Shown here in pieces: positions 9,986 through 19,591 of a stretch of DNA of 64,000 nucleotides (its first letter is position 1; every line of letters starts with the position of its first letter). The notes below the pieces were generated by a model that worked only from the letters and a program-made list of their open reading frames with translations, was not told where the DNA came from and did no database searches. The stretch comes from Alloascoidea africana. Its lineage: Eukaryota > Ascomycota > Alloascoideomycetes > Alloascoideales > Alloascoideaceae. Location: NCBI GenBank assembly GCA_030581615.1, contig JAKTTT010000022.1:1-64000 (forward strand). The letters run 5' to 3'. The position numbers were made by a program, and so were the translations under genes.

Positions 9986-11515
9986 TCATAGTAAATTACG
10001 ATTGAGATTAACGTGGACAGCTTTTACTTGTGTGTAATTTGTGAGACCATACTCTCCCAATTCCCTTCCAAAACCACTCATTTTGTAACCTCCGAAAGGA
10101 ACTCTAAAATCGGCGTCATTGGAAGAATTGATAAAAACCTGGCCAGATTCCAGCTGATCCGCCAAAATATGAGCTTTGGAGACATCCCTTGTGAAAATCG
10201 AGGCTGCTAGCCCATACTCTGAATTATTGGCCTTCTCAATTGCCTCCTCTTCAGTCTTGAAGGAAGAAACAGCAACAACAGGCCCGAAAATTTCTTCCCG
10301 GACAATCTTCATGTTCTCATTAACATCAGCAAAAATTGTGGGAGGTATAAAGTAGCCCTGATCGGGAGTTTTGTTGATTTCACTCGCCGAAATATTCGAA
10401 GCATTATCGTGACCTCCAATAACAAGCCTGGCACCTTCCTCGATGCCAGATTTGATATAACCTTGTATCTTCTCTTGCTGAAGTCTTGAGACCTGTGCAC
10501 CATGAAGAACGCCCTCCCCAAAAGCTGGACCCACTTTTGATCTCGTCTCGACTGCTTTCTTGTACTTCTCCAAGAACTGTTCATAGACCTCTTCCTGCAC
10601 ATAAACTCGGGAAATTGCGGTACAGGTTTGTCCCATGTTAATCATGATTCCTGCAAAAGCCCATTTTGCTGCCTGGTCTAAATCAGCATCTTTCAAAATA
10701 ATCATTGGTGATTTACCACCACATTCCAAGGTAATCTTTTTTAAATTTCCAGCAGCAGACTTCATAATGTGCTGGCCAGTAGCAGTGGAGCCTGTGAATG
10801 CGATTTTGTCAATATTGGGGTGATTAGCAATCGCGGCACCTGTAACAGCGCCGTAGCCGGTGAAGACGTTGAAAACGCCAGGAGGGAAACCAGCTTCAAC
10901 AACCAATTTGGCCAAATAAAGTATCGAGAGAGGAGTAAGCTCTGCCAGTTTTAGGATAATAACATTTCCTGCGGCGATTGCGGGAGCAATCTTCCAAGCG
11001 GCCATAAGAAACGGAAAGTTCCAAGGGATTATTTGACCACAAACGCCAATTGGCTCATGCTTCGTGTATGCGAATTTCAACCCAGTTGTCTCAATGGTCT
11101 GACCGAAAATCTTGTCCGCCCAGCCAGCATAATAATCGTAGACGGAAATAGCTGCTCGAATGTCGCCACGGGCATTCGCTTTATAGGGCTTTCCAGAGTC
11201 CCAAGCTTCGATCTGAGCGATCAATTCAAAATCTCTTTCGATTAAACTAGACAATTTTCGAATTAATCTTCCTCTTTCTGTGCCAGTTACTTTTCTCCAA
11301 TTATTCTTGAAAGCGGCTCGAGCAACTTTAACGGCATCGTTAACATCATCTACAGTAGCGCCATGCACCTTTGTGATAGGTTTGCCGGTTGAAGGGTCGT
11401 CTACCTCAATCAACGTCCCATCGGAGGAAGGCTTGAATTTGTTATCAATGAAGATGCCTGTGGGCTGCGAATAGGTCAAGCCGGTGGGAAGAGTAAGCTC
11501 AATTTCGGTTGCCAT
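9986..11515 (-). CDS. NAD(P)-dependent aldehyde dehydrogenase
   Basis: A 509-residue ALDH-superfamily enzyme, about the usual length, oxidising aldehydes such as acetaldehyde to acids. Visible motifs are PWNFP (Asn166, oxyanion site), FTGS (240-243) in the coenzyme-binding part, ECGGKSP with the general base Glu264, and GQTC with the catalytic Cys298, plus the ending FGRELGEYGL typical of the fungal AldA/Ald family. The start was placed at 11515 (MATEIEL), which gives the family N-terminus; the open frame continues upstream by 47 codons without family resemblance. There is no strong mitochondrial presequence, so a cytosolic location is inferred. A CCCCT stress-type pentamer occurs near 11868. 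It is the first host gene after the transposon block. Confidence 0.93.
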   Translation of the reverse strand: MATEIELTLPTGLTYSQPTGIFIDNKFKPSSDGTLIEVDDPSTGKPITKVHGATVDDVNDAVKVARAAFKNNWRKVTGTERGRLIRKLSSLIERDFELIAQIEAWDSGKPYKANARGDIRAAISVYDYYAGWADKIFGQTIETTGLKFAYTKHEPIGVCGQIIPWNFPFLMAAWKIAPAIAAGNVIILKLAELTPLSILYLAKLVVEAGFPPGVFNVFTGYGAVTGAAIANHPNIDKIAFTGSTATGQHIMKSAAGNLKKITLECGGKSPMIILKDADLDQAAKWAFAGIMINMGQTCTAISRVYVQEEVYEQFLEKYKKAVETRSKVGPAFGEGVLHGAQVSRLQQEKIQGYIKSGIEEGARLVIGGHDNASNISASEINKTPDQGYFIPPTIFADVNENMKIVREEIFGPVVAVSSFKTEEEAIEKANNSEYGLAASIFTRDVSKAHILADQLESGQVFINSSNDADFRVPFGGYKMSGFGRELGEYGLTNYTQVKAVHVNLNRNLL

Positions 11516-13230
11516 TGTGACTTTGAAGGGAAAACAATTGCAAAGACGGAACGGGGTTGCTAGCGGCTTTATATTCTCAATATCCCCACAGATCCAGGCA
11601 GCAGACGTTCTCCAATCCATTACTAAGCTTCTCGGATTCGGGTCTAGTAAGAGCATAGCTTAGCCGAGCCGGAAGCCAGTAAGCGGCCAGTCTTGAAATC
11701 CTGAAATCGCGAGAACTGCGCTGCCAGAGCTGATTGAAGACCCTCCAGCTCCACGCAGCTCCCGATTTAACTTCCTTCCCAGGCATATACATTGTCCCCC
11801 GCTATCTCTAATTATTGATCCTTCGAGATAGAATTTGCGGAACGGAGCTGCGTATACTGGGCGATCCCCTCAAAAACTCTAAACCGAAACCTTCCTTAGT
11901 CTGCCTTGGACTGAACGCACCAAGTCTTCAGGACATGGAGCAACAAGATCCCAGCCACTTGCTCATTTACCGATCCATACACATGCTCGAAATCCAGAAG
12001 ACCAGAAACTGTCTTGTTCGCTCGTCGAAACCGGGTGTCCTGTGACAGCGGATGATGCTTCTTAGGCGCTGGAGGTGGCTTTTCTGTGATCTTTCTCCAG
12101 TAGATTATTAGTATCTAATTGCCGTCTTTCTGCACCTCAAGAAAAGGGACGGTTGATTAAATGAGCGAGGAGTTGTGGGGTCCGAAAAACTCCACCATCT
12201 TTTCAGGTGGTTCATCCATTAGTGCTATTATGGTGATGCGGTCATCATCCTCTTTCTTGAATATGACCCTAACACTACTCCAAGCTCTCCCAAAAAGACT
12301 CCACACTAGTGGGTCTTTAGCACTCGCTTAGTCACATCACGAAATAGCCGTGCTAAAGCGGATGATATTGATTTTGGTTTTACCAATGCCACGTTCTTTA
12401 CTGTTTGTCGCAGCCACTTTCGACCAGCCCTATGCAATTTGTACTTACTACCTAGTTTCCTTAGAGTTTTGGTACACTCTTTCGCAGTGTAAAAACAACT
12501 GTGGGTGTAACTTTCATTACCAAATACCTTCTTACACCATAGGACACTAGAGAGCAAGGCTTTGAATAAATTCGAAATTCTCCTTTTCGTTATCCATTTA
12601 ATACTACTTTTTCAATTTTCTTCTTTCCTTGAGGTGTTTGAGATTTTCAGTTTCTCGCTCTCTCACTGTGTAAATCACAATGAGCATTCTCTTAAAGTAC
12701 TAAAAACAAACACAAGCCATTACAACATAAGAAAACGGTTTGCTACCAATCCATATCTACCAATATTGAAGACAGATAGAAAAACATGCCTAACAGGCCT
12801 CTCAACATCATCATCTTGGCGTTAATCCGAAACCTTTGATGCCTTCCAACGGTCATATGGTGATAGGGAGCTATCTGTACCCGGTTTGACATACATTTCA
12901 TAATAAGGACTAGATTTCTGTTGAAGGTTTTTAACGTTTACATTTGCGATTTAGAGCCCATTTTCATTATTTATCCACTTACATCTTCACTATTTTTTGT
13001 TTGAAAACAGTTGGGCCCTGGAAATGCACCTCAAGTTACCCGGCGTCTGGCTTTTGTCCTGCCTGTCTGATATAAATATTTGCTATGTATCATCAACTTT
13101 GGCTAGAAGCAGAACGCTTGATACCAAACACAATACAGAGCTTAGATTTGCAACATAGCTGTCTGGTTCTTATTGCTAATCACACAAAAGAGATCGCTTT
13201 CCATCTCTTCTCATTCTGCTAAACAGAAAC
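11516..13230. other. Long intergenic region with a possible decayed gene
   Basis: Divergent promoter region of the aldehyde dehydrogenase (left) and the cyclin (right), 1.7 kb. In its middle two adjacent minus-strand open stretches, 12306-12557 (rich in Lys/Arg, KWLRQTVKNVALVKPKS) and about 12166-12320 (VRVIFKKEDDDRITIIALMD, then FFGPHNSSLI and a stop), look protein-like in composition but are in different frames and match no family I recognise. Confidence 0.35.
13036..13043 (+). promoter_or_regulatory. Reb1-like site upstream of the cyclin gene
   Basis: TTACCCGG matches the Reb1 consensus of yeasts and lies 187 bp upstream of the start codon at 13231. Assignment is by motif only. Confidence 0.45.
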
Positions 13231-14466
13231 ATGAACCATAAAGCCAACATCAAAGTTGACCGGACTTTCTCCCAAACATCACAGACGCACACGGGCGAAA
13301 TCAGTTCCGTTTCTATATCAGCAGAGCAGACCCAGCAAGTATCTCACTCTAGTCCGCTTTTATCCAAGGGCCTTAAAAACGGAAATTTAAATGGATTCTC
13401 TCATGAACGGATTCAAGTTTCTGAGCACCCTCACAATACTGGCGAGCATTTGAAAAATACAAGTGGATCAGAGTTCAATTCTGCAAATTTGCCATCTTAC
13501 ACCAATAAAGACAAAAAAATGGCTACTGAAAATTTAGCTCATGGATCGAAGAGAAGCATATCTACTTACAACGGAGAAAATTATGGCTCCTCTCCTAAAA
13601 GACAACGTTCTCAACCTCTGTCATCTCCAACTGTGTTCGACTCTGGACCGGCTAATATAGACAGTACAGCAAATTCGTGGCCCTCAATAATAGACATATC
13701 GAAGAATTCGTGGCTGTTCAAACCTACCGAGATCCGGATAATTAGTCCTTCAATTCAACGTGACAGGATGTCAGCAAAGGATGAGCAGATATGTAGAATG
13801 AAGGGAATTAATTTCATTCTTCAGTTGTGTACAGCGATGAGTGTACCAAGAATAACATTTATGACGGCATCGATATTTTTTCATCGATTTTATATGCGAA
13901 ACAGCTTTCGGTCGATTCATCAATACGAGATGGCAGCAACCTGTGTTTTTCTAGCGTCGAAAGTGGAAGAGACTCATCGCAAGCTGCCTAACTTAATCAA
14001 AGCCACTGCTAAGATTGCAACGAAAAACCCCAAACTGCAAATTGATGAACAGACCAAAGAATTTTGGAAATGGCGGGATCTAATATTAGACCATGAGGTT
14101 AAACTTTTACAAGCACTATGCTTTGATTTAGAAATAGACAGCCCATACAAGCTTCTGAACGATTTTACAAAAGAATTGGGCATCTCCAACGAAGAAGTAT
14201 CCAAACGAGCCTTGGATTTTATCGATGATACAGCACGTACAACCGCTTGTCTATCTTACAGTTCAGTGACTATCGCTGCTGCGGCCTTAAACTACATTAC
14301 CCATTTTCAAAACATCCAACTTCCAGCAGACTGGACGAAGCGTTATCATGTCAACAGCATTGATATGATAGATATTTCAAATTCCATGGCAGAATTCTAT
14401 TCAATCTTTAATATTTACGGATCTGCAAAATATAAGAAGCTGCCAATTTCAATGCCATCCTCATAA
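13231..14466 (+). CDS. Transcriptional cyclin, Ctk2/Pch1 (cyclin T/K) type
   Basis: 411 residues, unspliced. Residues 1-150 are polar and unstructured with a basic SPKRQRSQ patch that could be a nuclear signal. From about 165 the cyclin fold begins (WLFKPTEI), with FFHRFYMRNSF, YEMAATCVFLASKVEE, EFWKWRDLILDHEVKLL and LCFDLEIDSPY. This pattern is that of cyclins partnering RNA polymerase II C-terminal-domain kinases (Ctk2 of CTDK-I, Pch1/cyclin T of P-TEFb) rather than cell-cycle cyclins. I cannot separate Ctk2 from Pch1/Bur2 by eye. It converges on the MsrA gene with 204 bp between stop codons. Confidence 0.85.
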   Translation: MNHKANIKVDRTFSQTSQTHTGEISSVSISAEQTQQVSHSSPLLSKGLKNGNLNGFSHERIQVSEHPHNTGEHLKNTSGSEFNSANLPSYTNKDKKMATENLAHGSKRSISTYNGENYGSSPKRQRSQPLSSPTVFDSGPANIDSTANSWPSIIDISKNSWLFKPTEIRIISPSIQRDRMSAKDEQICRMKGINFILQLCTAMSVPRITFMTASIFFHRFYMRNSFRSIHQYEMAATCVFLASKVEETHRKLPNLIKATAKIATKNPKLQIDEQTKEFWKWRDLILDHEVKLLQALCFDLEIDSPYKLLNDFTKELGISNEEVSKRALDFIDDTARTTACLSYSSVTIAAAALNYITHFQNIQLPADWTKRYHVNSIDMIDISNSMAEFYSIFNIYGSAKYKKLPISMPSS

Positions 14467-14670
14467 ACGGCCAATCACAATGCTTTAGCACCCTCCAAAC
14501 CTCAGAGTTTGAACCTGAACCCGCTTTTCAGAACCTATTACGGTCAAGGAAAATCAATCAAATAAATGCGCTATCCTCACTCAAGACATATTATGTATTC
14601 TTCAACATTAACCTAATATCCATAGAACTACAAATCCTCCCTGAGCGATTTGGTAGGGTTACGTAGAATC

Positions 14671-15222
14671 TTAAACTTTGGGCTTGGATCTAAGGAAATG
14701 CGAAGGACACTCATATCCCCAGGGGTTCTTTGCCAAATATAGCTGGTGGTACTCCTCCGCGTCCCAGAATGCCTTGATAGGCTCGATGACAGTGACCAGA
14801 GAGGCATTAGGATAGTACAGTTTTTGAGTGGACTCTTTGAGTTGCTGCGCAATCCTATTCTGCTCCTCTGAATGTGTGAAAATAGCGGATCTATACTGCT
14901 TCCCAATATCTGGGCCTTGTCTGTCGAGAGTAGTTGGATCATGAATCCGAAAGAAAAAATCGATCAGTGTCCCGTAGCTGACTATAGAAGGGTCAAAAAC
15001 AACTTGTAAGGCCTCGGCATGACCAGAATCTTTCAAATCTCCATATTGTGGATTAGAAGTATGCCCGTTAGCATATCCCACACGGGCATCAGTTAGTCCT
15101 TTGCCATTCGCAAAGTGCTTCCGAAACATCTGCTCAACCCCCCAGAAGCAACCTCCAGCGACTGTGAGAACCTCATTTGAGGATGGAGCACTCAATGTTT
15201 TCGAAATAGTAGAGATGGACAT
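14671..15222 (-). CDS. MXR1: Peptide methionine-S-sulfoxide reductase (MsrA)
   Basis: 183 residues, normal for yeast Mxr1. It reduces methionine-S-sulfoxide in proteins and free methionine, protecting against oxidative damage. The catalytic motif GCFWG spans 24-28 with Cys25. Other family blocks are RVGYANGHTSNPQYGD, HAEALQVVFDP, FFFRIHDPTTLDRQGPDIG, QYRSAIF and AEEYHQLYL. The short N-terminus has no obvious targeting signal, so it is probably cytosolic. The ATG at 15222 fits the family start. It lies 276 bp downstream of the CAND1 stop codon on the same strand. Confidence 0.95.
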   Translation of the reverse strand: MSISTISKTLSAPSSNEVLTVAGGCFWGVEQMFRKHFANGKGLTDARVGYANGHTSNPQYGDLKDSGHAEALQVVFDPSIVSYGTLIDFFFRIHDPTTLDRQGPDIGKQYRSAIFTHSEEQNRIAQQLKESTQKLYYPNASLVTVIEPIKAFWDAEEYHQLYLAKNPWGYECPSHFLRSKPKV

Positions 15223-15498
15223 GGTTCTCGGGCTATTCAGTGTGATAGTACTTGGACCAGTGCTAGAAGCTATTGAGAGGGGAGAGTGGTGAGGTTACAA
15301 CGGTTCTTACAAATCTTAATGCTGAGAAGTTCAACACTACACACCAACGGTCAGATGGGTTTGAACCATGGCATCTTCCTCCAGGTATAAGCAATTTTCC
15401 CTCTGCCGTACTACAATGATTCTTAATGCCATGATTATGCCTTTTATATATTTTGTGTTATGAAACGGACAGTATGTAGACTTCCAGAGCTGGCCCGT

Positions 15499-18400
15499 TC
15501 AATCATCCAGCTGCTTCACAACATCACTAAACTTCTTCAAAACGCTCTCAGCAAATCTGTCCCATTCCTCAGTGTCAACGCTGCTCAAAACGCGACCTCG
15601 CCCAGACTCAACGCTACTCCTATGTCCGCCGGCGATGGGTAATCTTCTTGTGTAGTTCTTGCTATCTAAATGTGAAAGCGCTACTGATGAAGTTGTGTGT
15701 GCAGAGTCAAGGCTTTCCCCATGTACACATTTGGTAATCTGCCTGATGCACCGAATCACGTTTCTAATCACCTCGTTATGTTTTTCAATCTCCTGTTTGA
15801 TTACATTATCTTTGAGCTTTTTGTTTAGTAACGCAGCGAACTTCTCAATAAGCTGGGAGATACCAGGCACCTCTTTATCGGACGAATTCAACAACCTCAC
15901 GTCAAGATATGTTAGACGACTGATAATAACGCTGCTCAGTACAATGATCTCGTGGTCATCTGCTAATCCCAATGCCATGACTTTTGAAAACATTTCTTTC
16001 AAGTCGACTGCGTGCTGGATTTGGGCAGGAGAGAGAGCTGTAACCAACATATACAGCGCTTCATAGGCTGTCTTGCGGAGCTCCAATCCATCATCAATCT
16101 TATGCTTAAACGGACCCATCTGAATGACTCTTATCAACTGCGTCTTAATAGGCAACTCAGAATATACCAACGGAAGAAGCGAGGGAAGATAGGGCAAGAG
16201 GAGATGGGGCTTATTGTGAAGCGCCGAAATAAGGGCACTCAAGGCCAATTGCCTTATAGACATGTCATTGTCCTGAGCCAAAGACAAAAAGTCTGCGACA
16301 ACAGGCTGTAATAAACTGTCGTACTGACTGGATTCTGAATGCCCCAGTGTAAATCGAATAGCTGCCACAATAGACTTTCTTATTGAGACATTGCCAGTGT
16401 TTAGTCTGTTCTTCAAGTCAGCTAAACAGCGCTCAGGGTCCAAAATAGTGAGACGGCCAATACATTCTGCATACGCCGCTGCTTCGTTGTTATCGATTTC
16501 AGTACTCTCTTCTTGCGCGCTGAACAGAGCCTCCCATAACACTTCTGCGCTGTGACCATCCGAATCGGTTGTTCTCTTTACTAACTCATACGCATCAAGA
16601 TGCTCAAGCTTGATAGAAATCTCCTGCTTTAAAGCAACCAAGATAAGGTATCTGCTAGACTTTTCTTCTCGAAGCTTCTCGACTAACAAGTTCAGGTAGC
16701 TAGGGAAACCATTCGAAATGATATCTGCCAATGCATACGCAGCGGCTAACCTGATCTTTTCGTTCTCATTTGAAAAATGCTGGAAAATAACCTCTAGTGG
16801 TATATCAACTGTGGGCTTTAACCGGCCCACACTTCCAAGAAGCTGCAAATTAAACATGATGTCTCCTTCTCCTTTTCTCAATTGAGCTTCATACTCAGAA
16901 ATGTAATGAGTAAGATTACCTGAAACGACAATAGTTGCAAGCACCTTGGGTAAAAGATAGCTGTCAACCTTTGATTTAGGAACAGATGCAAGACACTGGT
17001 AAAACTCCTGTGCCGGTGTCACCAAACACAGTTTCTTGACCAAAGTAACCAATGACATTACATTGACCGGCTCAACACCACTACTGAGGATCGTTTTCAC
17101 AGCATCCACCAGCTTATTTGTAACTGCAACGTTGGCGTCGGTAACTGTATACAAATTTGAGAGCACCTCCAGGGCTAGAGACACCAATTTCTCATCGTCA
17201 AGGGGAAGGGAGTCGGTTAAGCAATTGATAACTACAACCGCAAGATCCGATGGAATGGTACTACCGGGAAATGTCGAAATACTATTCAGAGCCATCAAGG
17301 TTGCCGAACGTAGCTGCTTATTGCTCTTGTTGAGGAAAAGGGTTAATTCCCGTATCACAGAAGTAAGCCAATCATTGGATAACTGCTTTATTTTGGTATC
17401 TTTTGAAAGAACCGTTGAGATCGCTGAAATGGCTGCATCCCTAGTAGTTTCGCGCTTCAAAGATGAAGCCAGAATATCAAGGCCAACATTTTGATCAACT
17501 TGAGGAATTTCTAGCAAGGCCAGAAAGTTCGCCAATGCTTTTAGTGATATACACCTTGTCTCACTGTCAACACTATGGTCATTAGCCTTTTGAGACAGCA
17601 CTGACCCCAACTTGGAAATGCCAGGGATATCGGCTTCTTTAGACAGGGCCTTTTCAAGGACAATCGCTGTGTTGAGAGCGTCCAGCGTAGTCGAATGCGT
17701 TGATACGCTATTAATTCCGAATACAATGTCGTCAACAATGTCTGGCAAGTAAGCTTTTATGGCCTCGATATTTGTGGAAGAGCTTAAAAGAGCGGAGTAA
17801 AACCTGAAAATGTCAGACAGCGACCCAAGAATAGAATGTCCAACCCGGTGCACAGTGGGCAAAACAGTATGAAGGTCTGTATCAATGTTCTTGACTACTT
17901 GAACCAGTTGAATTAGCAATGAGATATAAGCCCGAAAAGCAATCTGCTCATTTGTACGGGAAATCTCTTTGGAAACAGCGGAACAAAGTGCAGATGATAA
18001 TCTCTCTAACAGGTTCAAGGGATCCGTATCTGAAATCACCATACTAGCATCTGATGATCGACGTGTTAATGATGAGTAAATTTTTGCAGTGTAGTAACTT
18101 CCGTCCTTTGACGTAGCTTCCACTATCGTCGTAAGTGAAGAAACCGCTTCCAGTTTGACTGCCTCCACAGAATCATTTAGCCGTGAGATCAGTAAGGGTA
18201 CAACCCGGCTGTAAATCGACGGTAGCAGAGACGGATGAGAACGGAGCAAATCTGCTGGTATCTTTGCAGCGTGTTTTCTAAGACGCCAACTGAAATCACT
18301 GCTATCATCAGAAAACTCGTCCTCATCTGTAAAATCATAATCGTCTTCATTCTCGCCTCCGCTCATTTCGTCATCAGGTTCACTGCCATAAGTATCATCA

Positions 18401-19473
18401 GCTTCCGGTTCCTGGATTTTGTTAGGGTCGTAAGGCAAAAAAAGAGTAATAATCTTGATCAGGTCTTCAGTATATGGCAGTAAATCTGCCGAGCCGGTGG
18501 AGCAAGTGGCTCCGATAGCAGTAAAGGCTTCATCTCGTAAGTCATCTAAATCCATGTTTTCGTAGATATCCCCATTTTCAAGACTAGAGAGACGCAGGTT
18601 CTCTACCAACGTTGGGAAAACAAGAGGTAAAACGTCACCAAATCCAGAAATATCGGCTTTACACACAGCTGTCAAAAGCGCCAATCTCGTAATTGAAAGC
18701 TGTGATGCGGTTCGTTTTCCAGATTGTGATCCAGGGGTAGCATTGGCGTATTCTCTATTGATCTCATCAACAACTTGTTTCGTGAAATTGACTGACGAAT
18801 ATTTGACCAGTGTTGAGAGAGTAGAAATTGCACGTTTCCCTACTATGCCATCCACTGAATAGGCTACGCTTACCAACAAAGACGAAGCTTTCTGGATAAG
18901 CTTTCCAGAAAAAGTTGATCCCAATTTCTTTATGAGATCTGACAGGAGCTCAATTCTATCAAGAGAAGAGTATAAATTATTGTCCAAAAGAAGCGGAAGC
19001 AAAGAATCATTGAGCTTTACTGCACTTTTATTGGTGACGGGAAAATTCTGGATAGTGGTTCTTGCCGCTGTTGTTGAGATTGAAATGCCCACGCTTGAGG
19101 TTGGAGTGTAGTTAATTAGCTTGACTAGAATCCGAACCAGCTCATCTGTACTTATAGAATATGCCAATGGTTTGAAGCAGCTCACAGCCTGATTCTGGAC
19201 CTCAGAGTTGGAGTCTCTAACGCCATTGAACAGAAGGTCAGTGATGGCGCCCAGAAAACGGGGATGGACTTTGAGAAACTTGGGATTGCATTCCATTAGC
19301 CTGCAGAGATCACTAAGCGCCATAAACCGATGGTCAGGATCTACGTCCAGTGCCCTTTCAAGCAAGGAAGGGACGTCATCATAAGTTACTCTATGAATTT
19401 CTTCCATCTTCTGTGTTGGTTGGGTCTGGAGCTGAGATGGGTCGAAGAGGCGAGTAGTGCCACAATCCTCCAT
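15499..19473 (-). CDS. TIP120: CAND1/Tip120 cullin-associated HEAT-repeat protein
   Basis: About 1,324 residues if started at the ATG at 19473; another in-frame ATG at 19407 (MEEIHRV) is possible. CAND1 binds cullin-Rbx1 and exchanges substrate receptors of SCF ubiquitin ligases. Evidence: HEAT-like helical repeats over the whole length, the N-terminal block DHRFMALSDL, EVQNQAVSCFKPL, and an acidic loop at about 345-390 followed by SWRLRKHAAK, which parallels the DDMSWKVRRAAAK of animal CAND1. The C-terminal Tip120 part has GPFKHKIDDGLELRKTAYE, nearly identical to the family. Baker's yeast has only the distant Lag2, so a well-conserved copy is phylogenetically informative. No introns are needed. 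Confidence 0.93.
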   Translation of the reverse strand: MEDCGTTRLFDPSQLQTQPTQKMEEIHRVTYDDVPSLLERALDVDPDHRFMALSDLCRLMECNPKFLKVHPRFLGAITDLLFNGVRDSNSEVQNQAVSCFKPLAYSISTDELVRILVKLINYTPTSSVGISISTTAARTTIQNFPVTNKSAVKLNDSLLPLLLDNNLYSSLDRIELLSDLIKKLGSTFSGKLIQKASSLLVSVAYSVDGIVGKRAISTLSTLVKYSSVNFTKQVVDEINREYANATPGSQSGKRTASQLSITRLALLTAVCKADISGFGDVLPLVFPTLVENLRLSSLENGDIYENMDLDDLRDEAFTAIGATCSTGSADLLPYTEDLIKIITLFLPYDPNKIQEPEADDTYGSEPDDEMSGGENEDDYDFTDEDEFSDDSSDFSWRLRKHAAKIPADLLRSHPSLLPSIYSRVVPLLISRLNDSVEAVKLEAVSSLTTIVEATSKDGSYYTAKIYSSLTRRSSDASMVISDTDPLNLLERLSSALCSAVSKEISRTNEQIAFRAYISLLIQLVQVVKNIDTDLHTVLPTVHRVGHSILGSLSDIFRFYSALLSSSTNIEAIKAYLPDIVDDIVFGINSVSTHSTTLDALNTAIVLEKALSKEADIPGISKLGSVLSQKANDHSVDSETRCISLKALANFLALLEIPQVDQNVGLDILASSLKRETTRDAAISAISTVLSKDTKIKQLSNDWLTSVIRELTLFLNKSNKQLRSATLMALNSISTFPGSTIPSDLAVVVINCLTDSLPLDDEKLVSLALEVLSNLYTVTDANVAVTNKLVDAVKTILSSGVEPVNVMSLVTLVKKLCLVTPAQEFYQCLASVPKSKVDSYLLPKVLATIVVSGNLTHYISEYEAQLRKGEGDIMFNLQLLGSVGRLKPTVDIPLEVIFQHFSNENEKIRLAAAYALADIISNGFPSYLNLLVEKLREEKSSRYLILVALKQEISIKLEHLDAYELVKRTTDSDGHSAEVLWEALFSAQEESTEIDNNEAAAYAECIGRLTILDPERCLADLKNRLNTGNVSIRKSIVAAIRFTLGHSESSQYDSLLQPVVADFLSLAQDNDMSIRQLALSALISALHNKPHLLLPYLPSLLPLVYSELPIKTQLIRVIQMGPFKHKIDDGLELRKTAYEALYMLVTALSPAQIQHAVDLKEMFSKVMALGLADDHEIIVLSSVIISRLTYLDVRLLNSSDKEVPGISQLIEKFAALLNKKLKDNVIKQEIEKHNEVIRNVIRCIRQITKCVHGESLDSAHTTSSVALSHLDSKNYTRRLPIAGGHRSSVESGRGRVLSSVDTEEWDRFAESVLKKFSDVVKQLDD

Positions 19474-19591
19474 CCTTCCTGGTGCACGTGATCTGATGTT
19501 GGCGGAAACAAAGTAGCAATTGGCTTCCAAAAGCGAAGGAAACTAAGTTCGGCTTTTCTCACGTTCAACTCGATGCGCTATTGTTCGTTCC
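19474..19591. promoter_or_regulatory. Short divergent promoter between TIP120 and POL4, with CACGTG
   Basis: Only 118 bp separate the two inferred start codons. It contains a CACGTG E-box at 19485-19490 (context GTGCACGTG). Both genes must share this promoter if the chosen starts are correct. Confidence 0.5.

Noticed and set aside
16012-17494. Plus-strand frames within the CAND1 gene
   Set aside because: Antisense shadows of a well-conserved coding region.
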